From positions 1-52,216 of the forward strand of contig JAMFSA010000006.1 of NCBI GenBank assembly GCA_026225055.1: a DNA stretch of 52,216 nt. The letters run 5' to 3'. The translations under genes and the position numbers were made by a program. Of this stretch, positions 1 to 8,372 are shown in pieces. This stretch comes from Mucilaginibacter xinganensis. GTDB lineage: Bacteria > Bacteroidota > Bacteroidia > Sphingobacteriales > Sphingobacteriaceae. Within the stretch, counting starts at the first letter, position 1. Each line of letters opens with the position of its first letter. The notes under the pieces are model-generated. The model was not told the origin of the DNA. It saw only the letters and a list, made by a program, of their open reading frames with translations, and searched no databases.

Positions 1-48
1 CTTTTTTTCTGCCGTTAGAACTAATATTGTTCCCGTTTTACCGGGCTG

Positions 49-78
49 CAAAGGTAGAAACCTTTTTCGTATTCGCAA
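49..78 (-). promoter_or_regulatory. Bacteroidota-type promoter, distal copy
   Basis: On the minus strand TTG (78-76) is followed after exactly 19 bases by TACCTTTG (56-49), matching the Bacteroidota housekeeping sigma consensus TTG-N19-TAnnTTTG. It points off the left edge, so its gene lies outside the window. The sequence just after the box (GCAGCCCG) is shared with the second promoter at 142-171. Confidence 0.6.
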
Positions 79-141
79 TATTTATTTTAACTCTTTTTTT
101 AACCCTCAAAAGCAACATCGCGTTACCTTTTTTGCGGGCTG

Positions 142-171
142 CAAAGGTATCAAGAATATCGATACCGCCAA
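142..171 (-). promoter_or_regulatory. Bacteroidota-type promoter, proximal copy
   Basis: On the minus strand TTG (171-169), 19 bases, then TACCTTTG (149-142): a second perfect TTG-N19-TAnnTTTG promoter, 93 bp upstream of the first and in the same orientation. Both are followed by GCAGCCCG, so the pair looks duplicated. The downstream gene is outside the window. Confidence 0.6.
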
Positions 172-281
172 AAACATTTTAACAAATACATTGTATGTTC
201 ATATAACTACCTGTGAATTAAGCCGAATAATTTGCTACCTTATCTGCCATAATATATAAAGACTGGCAATTGCCGAATTCG

Positions 282-289
282 TATCTTTG
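282..289 (+). promoter_or_regulatory. -7 box of the rRNA methyltransferase gene
   Basis: TATCTTTG matches TAnnTTTG and ends 9 bases before the ATG at 299. No good TTG sits 19 bases upstream. Transcription would begin only a few bases before the start codon, giving a very short leader. Confidence 0.45.
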
Positions 290-298
290 AAATAAGAT

Positions 299-1678
299 AT
301 GGACAAGCTAAATTTCCCTGAAAAATTTTTAGAATCATTAGTCGGCGAGCCTGGTTTTAATGAAGAAAAATTTACCAATGCGCATCAAAATATTGACCCG
401 CCTACCTCTATAAGGTTAAATCCGTTTAAAAAGGCGGTTATAAAAACCGGCGAGCAGGTGCCATGGTGCCCCGAAGGGTATTATTTAGATGTACGCCCCT
501 CCTTTACTTTTGACCCATTGTTCCACGCAGGGTGCTATTATGTGCAGGAAGCATCATCAATGTTCATCGGCCATATACTTAAATATATAAAGCCCGACGG
601 CGAGCCTGTAAGGATACTCGACCTTTGCGCAGCGCCGGGCGGCAAAAGTACTTTGCTTAATTCAGCCATGAATCCGGATGATCTGTTAGTGGCAAACGAG
701 ATCATTAAAACACGCGTACCTGTACTTACTGATAACCTAAGCCGCTGGGGAACGGCTAATACTATAGTAACCAATAATGACCCACGTGATTTTACACGCC
801 TGAAAAGCTTTTTCGATATTATATTGGTTGATGCGCCATGCTCAGGCTCGGGCATGTTCCGCAAAGACCGCGCGGCCATGGATGAATGGAGCGAAGCCAA
901 TGTAGAACTTTGCCACCAACGACAGGAACGTATTTTGGCTGACATCTACCCTTGTTTAAAAGAAGGCGGACACCTTATATATTCTACCTGCTCCTACTCG
1001 CACCAGGAGAATGAGGACATTCTGGATTGGCTATGTGATTCATTCGAGTTGGAAACTTTGCAGATACCTATATATAAGGAGTGGGGTATTGTTGAAACGC
1101 AATCGCCGCAGCAACAGGCATGGGGATACCGCTTTTATCCCGGCCAGGTAAAAGGCGAGGGTTTATTTGCGGCCTGCTTAAAAAAGACCGGCGACAGCGG
1201 TGAATTGAGCGGCTTTAAGAATAAGGAACAGCAAAAACTGGTGGGCAAGGAAATAGACCTTATTAAAGGCTATATCAATAATCCACTCGATTTCTATTAT
1301 TTTAAGGCAAACGATGATTGGATGGCCATCTATCGCCACCACATCGAAAGCCTGAATATTCTGCAGCGCAATTTATATATCAAGAAATCGGGCGTGAGGA
1401 TTGGCAAGCTGGCCGGTAAGGATCTGATACCCGACCATGAATTGGCGTTAAGCAACATCATTAATAAGGATGCCTTTTTGCAAACCGAACTGGACAAGGA
1501 CCAGGCCATACAATATTTAAGGCGTGAGAATATTGATATTGTTGTAAACGATAAAGGCTGGAGCCTGATGGATTTTGAAGGGCAACACTTGGGATGGGCC
1601 AAGCTGCTGCCGAATAGGATCAATAATTATTATCCGAAGGAGATTAGGATTTTTGCCGCCCAACCCCCTAAAGGGTGA
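299..1678 (+). CDS. RsmF/NOP-type rRNA cytosine-C5 methyltransferase
   Basis: S-adenosylmethionine-dependent methyltransferase of the RsmB/RsmF/NOP2 family, which makes 5-methylcytosine in rRNA in the cytoplasm. The SAM-binding motif CAAPGGKS lies near residue 110. The two family cysteines are Cys181 in DAPCSGSG (covalent catalysis and release region) and Cys231 in STCS. The region after about residue 290 resembles the RsmF C-terminal PUA-like RNA-binding part. At 459 residues it is near the size of E. coli RsmF (479). It is monocistronic, with a -7 box immediately upstream. The exact target base cannot be told from sequence, so no symbol is given. Confidence 0.88.
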   Translation: MDKLNFPEKFLESLVGEPGFNEEKFTNAHQNIDPPTSIRLNPFKKAVIKTGEQVPWCPEGYYLDVRPSFTFDPLFHAGCYYVQEASSMFIGHILKYIKPDGEPVRILDLCAAPGGKSTLLNSAMNPDDLLVANEIIKTRVPVLTDNLSRWGTANTIVTNNDPRDFTRLKSFFDIILVDAPCSGSGMFRKDRAAMDEWSEANVELCHQRQERILADIYPCLKEGGHLIYSTCSYSHQENEDILDWLCDSFELETLQIPIYKEWGIVETQSPQQQAWGYRFYPGQVKGEGLFAACLKKTGDSGELSGFKNKEQQKLVGKEIDLIKGYINNPLDFYYFKANDDWMAIYRHHIESLNILQRNLYIKKSGVRIGKLAGKDLIPDHELALSNIINKDAFLQTELDKDQAIQYLRRENIDIVVNDKGWSLMDFEGQHLGWAKLLPNRINNYYPKEIRIFAAQPPKG

Positions 1679-1702
1679 GTTTTGGATTAGCGGGATTTTT
1701 CT

Positions 1703-1730
1703 GTAGAGACGCAATATTTTGCGTCTCTAC
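1703..1730. repeat. Perfect 12-bp inverted repeat downstream of the methyltransferase
   Basis: GTAGAGACGCAA and its exact reverse complement are separated by TATT. It starts 25 bases after the stop codon at 1678. There is no T run on either side, so it may be a 3'-end-stabilising hairpin or a dispersed palindrome rather than a classical terminator. Confidence 0.6.
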
Positions 1731-1843
1731 GGTTGGAAATAGGTTTTTGCGTTAGGGATGGTAAGGGTTTAGCCCGACGAAGGAGGGCCGGAGCGCAGCG
1801 TAGCCCTGAACAGCCCGGACCGCAGGTAACGCCCTAATATAAA

Positions 1844-1916
1844 CGCGCTCCGTTGACTCACCCCGACTTCGTTTCACTCGTCGACCCTCTCTGCGACAAG
1901 CCGCAAAGAGGGTAAG
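1844..1916. repeat. Dispersed intergenic repeat, copy 1
   Basis: About 73 bp beginning CGCGCTCCGTTGACTCACCC and ending with a hairpin built on CCTCTCTGC and GCAAAGAGG. A diverged copy lies at 3271-3343. The upstream flank (about 1752-1840) is an imperfect inverted counterpart of the flank of copy 2 (3180-3270). No coding potential was seen in 1679-2050. Confidence 0.6.
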
Positions 1917-1939
1917 CAAAATATTTTTGAATTATTCAT

Positions 1940-1991
1940 AAGAAAGTTGCAAACTTTCTTGATCTGTAGGCTTCAGTCACAGACTGAAGCC
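1940..1991. repeat. Two tandem hairpins
   Basis: AAGAAAGTT-gca-AACTTTCTT (1940-1960) is followed by GGCTTCAGTC-aca-GACTGAAGCC (1969-1991). The second resembles the arms of the palindrome at 8373-8418. They lie downstream of the minus-strand CoA-binding gene and may end or protect its transcript. Confidence 0.5.
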
Positions 1992-2050
1992 AGTGGTTGT
2001 ATTTTTTAACTAATCACTAATCAACCAATCTCTAATCACTGCCGCAGGCA

Positions 2051-2425
2051 CTAATACTGCCCTACCGATAACATTACCAGCGTACAAGCATATTCCGTTT
2101 CAATACCTTTATCATTTGCCATGCGGCGCAGCTCACTGTTTTCGGTGCCGGGGTTAAAGATGATCCGTTTTGGGTGGGTGTTTAATATATAGTCATACAG
2201 CGGCGCCTGGTTTATGGGGCCAACGTATAGGGTTATGGTATCAATATCATGATGTATGGTTTCCGGCTTTTCTATGGGTACACCTGCTACCTCGCCTGTT
2301 TTTATGCCTACGTTAACTATACTGTGTCCCCTTTGTACCAACCGGTTTGCGGCAAGGTTGGCGTAACGGCTCGTATCGGGCGTTGCACCTAAAACCATTG
2401 TTTTTTTATTTATTTGTGATTCCAC
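2051..2425 (-). CDS. CoA-binding domain protein (Rossmann fold)
   Basis: A 124-residue single-domain protein of the CoA_binding family. The opening VLGATPDTSRYANLAANRL is a nucleotide-binding beta-alpha turn (GATPD in place of the usual GAS), and the protein closes with the NPGTENSEL segment typical of these YccU-like proteins. The cellular substrate is unknown. It lies downstream of the DinB gene on the same strand, separated by a nested palindrome, so cotranscription is doubtful. Start: the first ATG; a later Met (residue 10) is also possible. Confidence 0.82.
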   Translation of the reverse strand: MESQINKKTMVLGATPDTSRYANLAANRLVQRGHSIVNVGIKTGEVAGVPIEKPETIHHDIDTITLYVGPINQAPLYDYILNTHPKRIIFNPGTENSELRRMANDKGIETEYACTLVMLSVGQY

Positions 2426-2440
2426 TGATTTATTTTTTGT

Positions 2441-2518
2441 GATTCCACCGATGATTTCATGATTTCACAGATTTGATCTTTCAATCTGTGAAATCATTCC
2501 TTAAAAATCGGTGAAATC
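2441..2518. repeat. Nested palindrome between DinB and CoA-binding genes
   Basis: The inner arms are ATGATTTCACAGATT (2459-2473) and its exact complement (2483-2497). The outer arms are GATTCCACCGAT (2441-2452) and ATCGGTGAAATC (2507-2518), with one mismatch. It fills almost the whole 93-bp gap and touches the stop codon of the DinB gene. It may attenuate transcription or be a mobile hairpin repeat. Confidence 0.65.
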
Positions 2519-2995
2519 TTATCCAATAATTCTATTCAGCAAAGCTATCTGCCCGCTGTGGTAAATATGGTGCTGTATCAATCCCAGTATCAGATCTTCA
2601 TATGTTACCAGGGGGCGGTCGCCACGCTCATCATTTATTGGCTCATTCCATTGCTCCCCGGGGAAGTTTTGAATGATGCCAATCAAATTTACGTTAACCA
2701 GCTTTAGATCTTCAACATAGTTCTGCCATTTTTGTTCGTCGGGCGCGCCGGTTTCGGGCCAGTCGCCACTGGTGGGTATGCTTGCGGTCATGCCGTTCAT
2801 GCGATCCATCACCTCTTCCGTCCAGGCTACCATATGCATTATTATCTCAGCAATGTTATGTACCGAGCCGGGCGGTTTTTCATAGGCGGCTTCAAAAGTT
2901 ATTGGCTCAATTATAGCATATACCGATGAGCCGTACCATGGGCGTTCGGAGAGTACTTTGGTTAATTCGTGAATGAGTTTTTCTGATGTGGTCAT
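2519..2995 (-). CDS. DinB-family putative metalloenzyme
   Basis: 158-residue DinB/YfiT-like four-helix bundle. The three likely metal-binding histidines are in HNIAEIIMH near residue 50 and in the IQHHIYHSGQ segment near residue 140, the usual DinB arrangement. Members act as thiol-dependent transferases or have no known role, so the substrate is unassigned. A possible 44-codon membrane peptide gene ends 9 bases upstream on the same strand. Confidence 0.85.
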   Translation of the reverse strand: MTTSEKLIHELTKVLSERPWYGSSVYAIIEPITFEAAYEKPPGSVHNIAEIIMHMVAWTEEVMDRMNGMTASIPTSGDWPETGAPDEQKWQNYVEDLKLVNVNLIGIIQNFPGEQWNEPINDERGDRPLVTYEDLILGLIQHHIYHSGQIALLNRIIG

Positions 2996-3004
2996 GGAAG
3001 TCTA

Positions 3005-3139
3005 TTATTTTCTTCTTATCAAATAGATTAAATACGCAATAACAATGATTAATAAAGCAATTTCCCACCATTTAATGGATAGTCGAAATGCATAATCACA
3101 GATTATATATTGTGGATGAAATAGTAATATAGATTTCAT
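3005..3139 (-). CDS. Possible 44-residue single-pass membrane peptide
   Basis: An ATG-to-TAA frame of 44 codons: an amphipathic start, then KWWEIALLIIVIAYLIYL followed by the positive tail IRRK. This is a convincing single membrane span with a cytoplasmic-type basic end. It ends 9 bases before the DinB start codon, which suggests translational coupling. There is no recognisable homologue and no clear ribosome-binding site. It could be chance in AT-rich DNA. Confidence 0.4.
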   Translation of the reverse strand: MKSILLFHPQYIICDYAFRLSIKWWEIALLIIVIAYLIYLIRRK

Positions 3140-3270
3140 TTATAAGGTTTGGTCGAAAATAAGAATATTTAATAATATGGGCGTTGCCTGCGGCCGTTCT
3201 TTCCGCTCATACTGCACAGGCATTAGGCGCTGGGCCGGTATCCGCTGCAATCACTAACGCGGAACTTCGA

Positions 3271-3343
3271 CGCGCTCCGTTGACTCACCCCGACTACGCT
3301 TCGCTGGTCGACCCTCTCTGCCGTAAACCGCAAAGAGGATAAG
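3271..3343. repeat. Dispersed intergenic repeat, copy 2
   Basis: Diverged copy of 1844-1916, opening with the same CGCGCTCCGTTGACTCACCC and ending in a CCTCTCTGC...GCAAAGAGG hairpin. The GC-rich flank at 3180-3270 belongs to the same dispersed element. Apart from this and the small ORF at 3005-3139, nothing else was seen in 2996-3456. Confidence 0.6.
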
Positions 3344-3456
3344 AAAAACTATAATCCCCTTCTAAAGGGTATATAGTTACCTTCTAAAGGATATTAGGTG
3401 GTGTTACACAAGGGTTTTCTCTAATCTCTAATTAGCTAATCTCCGATCTCTAAACA

Positions 3457-5007
3457 CTATCCTACCACCTTCAACGCCGCTGTCGCGCAATTTATCCCAT
3501 CAATTGCAGCAGAAATTATGCCACCTGCATAACCAGCTCCTTCGCCGCATGGGAATAACCCGGCAATCTGTGGATGTTGCAGGGTTTCTTTATCGCGCGG
3601 TACTTTTATAGGCGATGAGGTACGTGATTCTACACCTACCAATATCGCTTCATTGGTATAATAACCCTTCATCTTTTGGCCGAACACAGGCAAGGCTTTT
3701 CTTAAGCGCTCGTTGATCCAACCGGGCAATACTTCCTTTAGTTGCGTGCTTTTTGTGCCAGGCAGGTAAGAGTTTTTTGGCAGATCGGTTGATAACCGGT
3801 TGTTCACAAAATCAACCATACGCTGGGCCGGGGCAACCAGGGCGCCGCCGCCTGCCGTAAAGGCCACCCTTTCGATCTCCTGCTGAAAGCGCAGCATTTT
3901 AAAAGGGTCTTTATCATCACCTGCTACATCTTCCAGATTTATCTGCACAACCGTACCTGAGTTTGCGTAGGGGTTATTCCGTTTTGATGGGCTCCAGCCG
4001 TTCACTACAATTTCATCAGCTTCGGTGGCGCAAGGCGCAATAATACCGCCGGGGCACATACAAAAAGAAAACACACCGCGCCCATCAACCTGCTCCACCA
4101 AACTATAATACGATGGCGGCAGATCATCGCCTCGCACATCGCAATGGTATTGTGCCCGGTCTATGATCTCCTGCGGGTGTTCAATGCGTACGCCTAATGC
4201 AAAAGGCTTGGCTTCTATTAATATATTTTGGCGGTGCAGCATTTCAAACACGTCACGCGCGGAGTGGCCCGTTGCCAGTATTACCGCATCGGCATTGATC
4301 TTCACGCCAGAAGCCAGCTCTACCCCCTTTATCTTATCAAATGATACTTGTAGAGCTGTAACTTTCGCATCAAACATAATTTCGCCGCCAGCATTTAAAA
4401 TGGTTTCGCGTATGGCGGTTATAATTTGTGGAAGTTTGTTAGTACCAATGTGCGGGCGGGCATCAACCAAAATATCTTCGGTAGCGCCATGTGCCACAAA
4501 TATTTTAAGCACCTGGTTTACATCGCCACGCTTGGTTGAGCGGGTGTACAGCTTACCATCCGAATAAGTACCTGCCCCACCCTCGCCGAAACAGTAATTG
4601 CTTTCAGGGTTAACCAAGCCCTGTTTGTTGATATTGGCCAGGTCGCGGCGACGGTCTTTAACTTCTTTGCCACGTTCTACAATGATGGGTTTTAAGCCTA
4701 ACTCAATACACTGCAATGCGGCAAATAATCCCGCCGGGCCTGCTCCTATTATAATAACAGGTTTGGCTTCTTTTACTTCGGAGTAATTAACGGTATAGTT
4801 TTCCGGTTGATGAGGTTCATCAATATAAGCCCTTACCTGCATGCGGTAAACTACCTTTCGGCCGCGGGCATCAATAGAACGCTTTAATATCTTTAAACCT
4901 GTAATTCTTTTCGCGGGAGTTTTTAATGCTGAGGCGGCAAGCTCTTTTAATACCGCTTCGTCCTCATGCTGCCCGGGCGGGCATACTATTTCAATTTCTT
5001 TTATCAT
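3457..5007 (-). CDS. NAD(P)/FAD-dependent dehydrogenase, uncharacterised family
   Basis: 516-residue flavoprotein. An N-terminal domain of about 85 residues precedes the FAD-binding IIGAGPAGLFAALQ motif. VILATGHSARDVFEML is the second dinucleotide-contact segment, and the C-terminal CGEGAGYAGGIISAAIDG is the FAD-closing motif. The family is widespread, annotated only as an FAD-dependent protein or oxidoreductase, and its substrate is unknown. It stands alone between AT-rich spacers. The presence of FAD-binding motifs is clear; the reaction is not. Confidence 0.8.
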   Translation of the reverse strand: MIKEIEIVCPPGQHEDEAVLKELAASALKTPAKRITGLKILKRSIDARGRKVVYRMQVRAYIDEPHQPENYTVNYSEVKEAKPVIIIGAGPAGLFAALQCIELGLKPIIVERGKEVKDRRRDLANINKQGLVNPESNYCFGEGGAGTYSDGKLYTRSTKRGDVNQVLKIFVAHGATEDILVDARPHIGTNKLPQIITAIRETILNAGGEIMFDAKVTALQVSFDKIKGVELASGVKINADAVILATGHSARDVFEMLHRQNILIEAKPFALGVRIEHPQEIIDRAQYHCDVRGDDLPPSYYSLVEQVDGRGVFSFCMCPGGIIAPCATEADEIVVNGWSPSKRNNPYANSGTVVQINLEDVAGDDKDPFKMLRFQQEIERVAFTAGGGALVAPAQRMVDFVNNRLSTDLPKNSYLPGTKSTQLKEVLPGWINERLRKALPVFGQKMKGYYTNEAILVGVESRTSSPIKVPRDKETLQHPQIAGLFPCGEGAGYAGGIISAAIDGINCATAALKVVG

Positions 5008-5044
5008 CCTGTTGCCGGGTTTTTATCCCGGATGGAACAAATTT

Positions 5045-5135
5045 AGTGATTTGTGATTAGAGACCAGTGATTAGTTTTTGCTTATTTATTTTACCATTAT
5101 TCCAACTAATCACTAATCACCAACCTCTAATCACT
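5045..5135. repeat. TGATTAG-type inverted repeat
   Basis: Arms 5045-5074 and 5106-5135 are built from the units TGATTAG and CTAATCA and pair imperfectly around an AT-rich loop. Related material is seen at 2006-2040, 3418-3460 and 51899-52016, always between genes. Confidence 0.55.
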
Positions 5136-5275
5136 ACCCTCAAACCGTCCGCATGCAAACGATAAGCGTTCGCTATCGAACAGTTAATCGCATCCTGATA
5201 TTAATAAATATCTGAAAATCAGCCACATAATTTATGGTATCAGTTTTGGCATAGGCTTATCAAATTACAAATACC

Positions 5276-5839
5276 ATGAGCACCGACAATTATTTAAGAT
5301 ATATATGGGAAGGCTGCCTGCGCAATGAGCGTAAATACCAGGAGCTTTTATATAAAGTACTATCCCCCAAAATGATGGCTGTTTGTATGCGCTATGCAAA
5401 AGATAAAGATGAAGCGCAGGACATAATGCAGGAAGGTTTTATAAAGATATTTAAAAACCTGGGCAGCTATCGCAATGAAGGCAGCCTTGAAGGCTGGATA
5501 CGCCATATTATGGTAAACACCGCCATTACCCGTTATCGCAAGGCCAAAAGCATGGTGTTGGTTGATGATTTTGGCGAAAATGATACCCTATCAGGCTCTG
5601 CCTACAATAATAATACACTGGAAACTGCCGACCTGATGAACATGATACAGCAATTACCCGACAGCTACCGTTCGGTATTTAACATGTATGCTATTGAAGG
5701 TTATTCGCACCAGGAAATTGGCAATTCGCTTGGTATATCTGAGTTATTATCACGCACTACATTATGCCGTGCAAGGGGAATTTTGAAAACACGTTTGAGT
5801 GAATTGCAGGTGAGGGAAAGACATTGTTTGGCAGGGTAA
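5276..5839 (+). CDS. ECF-family RNA polymerase sigma factor
   Basis: 187-residue extracytoplasmic-function sigma factor. Region 2 carries the core-binding block YAKDKDEAQDIMQEGFIKIF near residues 41-60. Region 4 includes the helix-turn-helix segment YSHQEIGNSLGISELLSRTTLCRARG, in which ELLSRTTLCRA replaces the common xGTVKSRLxRA pattern. It would direct core polymerase to alternative promoters. No anti-sigma or membrane gene follows, only a palindrome and a convergent mannosidase, so its control is not visible here. Confidence 0.9.
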   Translation: MSTDNYLRYIWEGCLRNERKYQELLYKVLSPKMMAVCMRYAKDKDEAQDIMQEGFIKIFKNLGSYRNEGSLEGWIRHIMVNTAITRYRKAKSMVLVDDFGENDTLSGSAYNNNTLETADLMNMIQQLPDSYRSVFNMYAIEGYSHQEIGNSLGISELLSRTTLCRARGILKTRLSELQVRERHCLAG

Positions 5840-5876
5840 TTTGCAGGTGAGTGGTTGATTGAGAAGGCATAAAAAA

Positions 5877-5972
5877 GCGTCATTGCGAGGAACGAAGCAA
5901 TCTCTACGTAGGCAGATCGGCTTTTATTTCCGCCCTGTATAGTTTAGAGATTGCTTCGTTCCTCAATGACGC
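5877..5972. repeat. Long inverted repeat between convergent genes
   Basis: GCGTCATTGCGAGGAACGAAG... (5877-5905) pairs with 5946-5972, differing by a two-base gap. The loop is about 40 bases. It lies between the sigma factor and mannosidase genes, which converge on it. Similar palindromes are common between Bacteroidota genes (general knowledge). Confidence 0.65.
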
Positions 5973-5997
5973 TCGGTAATAGAATTACCTCAACTTA

Positions 5998-8292
5998 TTA
6001 TAAATGCTTACTACCCATAACAAAGGTTATTTCACCACCGTTCATGATATCGGCGTGTGTGATAAAGTAGCCCGCTAATGGCTTACCATTTAACAGGATC
6101 TTTTGGATATACACGTTCTTAGGGCTTTGGTTCTTTACATTTACGGTAAAGGTTTTACCATCTTCAAGGTTAATGGTAGCGTGATCAACCGCCGGACTGC
6201 CAATGGCATACTGATCCGAGCCCGGGGCTACCGGATAAAAGCCCAGGCTGCTGAAGATATACCAAGCGCTCATTTGGCCTGTGTCATCGTTACCTCCTAA
6301 ACCATCAGGTGTTGGTTTATACATTTTAGGAAGGATCATTCTGATCTTTTCCTGGGTTTTCCAAGGCTTGTCGGTCCAGTCGTATAGGTAGGCATCATGG
6401 TGACTTGGCTCGTTTCCGTGTACATAGTTACCGATGATCCCATCCTTAGTAATATCCTCTGTTTCGGCAAAATATTTATCGGGCAGGTTATAGCTGAACA
6501 GGCTGTCCATATAAACAATGAAGCGCTTGTTGCCGCCCATCGCTTTTATCAAACCTTGCGGGTCGTGCGGTACATATAAGGTATAGTTCCACGCGTTACC
6601 TTCTATAAAGCCCATATTGATGGTAGTAAATGGATCGAATTTGGTTTTGCGGAAAGAGCCATCCGCTTCCTTAGGGTGCATAAAGCCCGATCTTGGATCA
6701 AATACATTTTTCCAGTTCTCCGCATATTTGCTGAAACGTTCATAGATATCTGTTCTTCCAAGTTTTTTAGCCATTTGGGCAATGCACCAATCATCATAAG
6801 CATATTCCAGTGTTGATGATACCGAATTGGCATCCTTTTCATCAGGGATGTAACCCATATCCATAAACAAACCAATGCTCTGGTAATCGCGGTGAGTGGC
6901 GGTGGTTATGCAGGCATCCAGTGCCTTGTTAGCATCAAACGGGGCATTACCTTTTATTACAGCATCCGCAATTACCGATACGCTGTGGTAACCGCTCATG
7001 CACCAGTTCTCATTAGCACTGTTGCTCCATACCGGCAGCATATGCTCAGGGCTTTGGTCGAAATGGGCCAGCATTGATTTTATCATGTCGGCATTGCGGT
7101 CGGGCTCAATAATATTAAAGAGCGGGTGCAGCGCGCGGTGGGTATCCCATAAACTAAAGGTGGTATAGTTGGTAAAGCCATCAGCCTGGTGTATGTTTTG
7201 ATCAAGGCCTTTGTATTTACCATCCTCATCCATATATATGGTGGGGTTGATCATGGCGTGGTACATGGAGGTATAAAAATTCACCTTATCATCTTCGCTT
7301 GCCTTTATCACAATTTTGTGCAGTTCTTTTTCCCATAGTGACTGACCATCTGCCTTTACTTTTTCAAAATCCCAGCCCGGCACTTCAACCTGCATATTGT
7401 TTAATGCGCCATCCATACTTACCGGCGAAATGGCCATTTTTATTTTGATCTTTTCGCCTTCTTCAGTACTAAAATCAAACCAGGCTTTTATTTGCTTTCC
7501 GGCTATTTCGGGGAAGTTTTTAGTTTGATTGAATTTAGCCCAAAATCCTTTATAAACTTCTTTTGGAGAGCTGTTGGCAAAACCATGCGCCAGAAAATGT
7601 TTGTTAAAGGCCATAGCAAAATATAATGTACGCGTACGTGCCCAACCATTGGTTTGGCGGTAGCCAACCAGCGTACTATCATTCAGGATCTTTACATAGG
7701 TCCATACGTTTTTATCGGGGTAATTGTAAATACCTGCTGTAAGATCAAGAATAATATGCGCCTGATCCGTTTTTGGGAAAGTATATTGATGAAAACCTAC
7801 CCGTGCGCTGGTGGTCATTTCGGCAATAATTCCGCTGGCATCCAGTTTTACTTTATAGTAATTGGCTTCGCTTACTTCATTAGCGTGTGAAAAGTTGGAG
7901 CGATAACCGCTGCCGGGTTTATCGGCCGTGCCGGGATTGAGTTGCAATTTACCTACAGTAGGCATCACCAGGAAATCGCCCAGATCGGAATGGCCGGTAC
8001 CGCTAAAATGGGTGTGACTAAAGCCTACTATAGTATGATCATCATACTGATAACCTGCGCAATACTTATATGCATCAGGGTTGTATTTGCCGTTAAGGTC
8101 GTAGCTGGCGGTATCTGTTTCCGGACTAAGCTGCACCATACCAAATGGCACCGTTGCTCCCGGGAAAACGTGGCCCATGCGCTGGGTACCTATTATGGGG
8201 TGAACGTATTGTATGAGATTATCTGTGTTTTTATTTTGAGCAGATGCTGATAGGCTAACGCAAGCGGCAAGTATAGCCAGTAATTTTTTCAT
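5998..8292 (-). CDS. Secreted GH92 family alpha-mannosidase
   Basis: 764-residue glycoside hydrolase family 92 exo-alpha-mannosidase, a calcium-dependent inverting enzyme acting on host, fungal or plant mannans and N-glycans. A signal peptide (residues 1-18, ending ASAQ) points to periplasmic or outer-surface location. The domain opens with YVHPIIGTQRMGHVFPGATV. Conserved blocks include EGNAWNY (Glu564), NEPSHHDAYLYDW and GGNDDTGQMSAW near residue 666. Length is typical. It stands alone, with no SusC/SusD pair in the window. Linkage preference cannot be read from sequence. Confidence 0.93.
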   Translation of the reverse strand: MKKLLAILAACVSLSASAQNKNTDNLIQYVHPIIGTQRMGHVFPGATVPFGMVQLSPETDTASYDLNGKYNPDAYKYCAGYQYDDHTIVGFSHTHFSGTGHSDLGDFLVMPTVGKLQLNPGTADKPGSGYRSNFSHANEVSEANYYKVKLDASGIIAEMTTSARVGFHQYTFPKTDQAHIILDLTAGIYNYPDKNVWTYVKILNDSTLVGYRQTNGWARTRTLYFAMAFNKHFLAHGFANSSPKEVYKGFWAKFNQTKNFPEIAGKQIKAWFDFSTEEGEKIKIKMAISPVSMDGALNNMQVEVPGWDFEKVKADGQSLWEKELHKIVIKASEDDKVNFYTSMYHAMINPTIYMDEDGKYKGLDQNIHQADGFTNYTTFSLWDTHRALHPLFNIIEPDRNADMIKSMLAHFDQSPEHMLPVWSNSANENWCMSGYHSVSVIADAVIKGNAPFDANKALDACITTATHRDYQSIGLFMDMGYIPDEKDANSVSSTLEYAYDDWCIAQMAKKLGRTDIYERFSKYAENWKNVFDPRSGFMHPKEADGSFRKTKFDPFTTINMGFIEGNAWNYTLYVPHDPQGLIKAMGGNKRFIVYMDSLFSYNLPDKYFAETEDITKDGIIGNYVHGNEPSHHDAYLYDWTDKPWKTQEKIRMILPKMYKPTPDGLGGNDDTGQMSAWYIFSSLGFYPVAPGSDQYAIGSPAVDHATINLEDGKTFTVNVKNQSPKNVYIQKILLNGKPLAGYFITHADIMNGGEITFVMGSKHL

Positions 8293-8316
8293 TCAGGAAT
8301 GTTGTCGGTTTCGTTA

Positions 8317-8324
8317 CAAATATA
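8317..8324 (-). promoter_or_regulatory. -7 box of the mannosidase gene
   Basis: Minus-strand TATATTTG fits TAnnTTTG, 24 bases upstream of the ATG at 8292. No TTG lies at the ideal distance, so the call rests on one element. Confidence 0.35.
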
Positions 8325-8372
8325 GTAAAACGTTTTAATCAGAAAGATTGTAACGGTTTTGTAGCCCGTCTT

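Noticed and set aside
538..945. 135-codon open frame antisense to the rRNA methyltransferase gene
   Set aside because: It lies wholly within a well-supported gene, has Ser/Arg-rich composition typical of antisense shadows, and no family motif.
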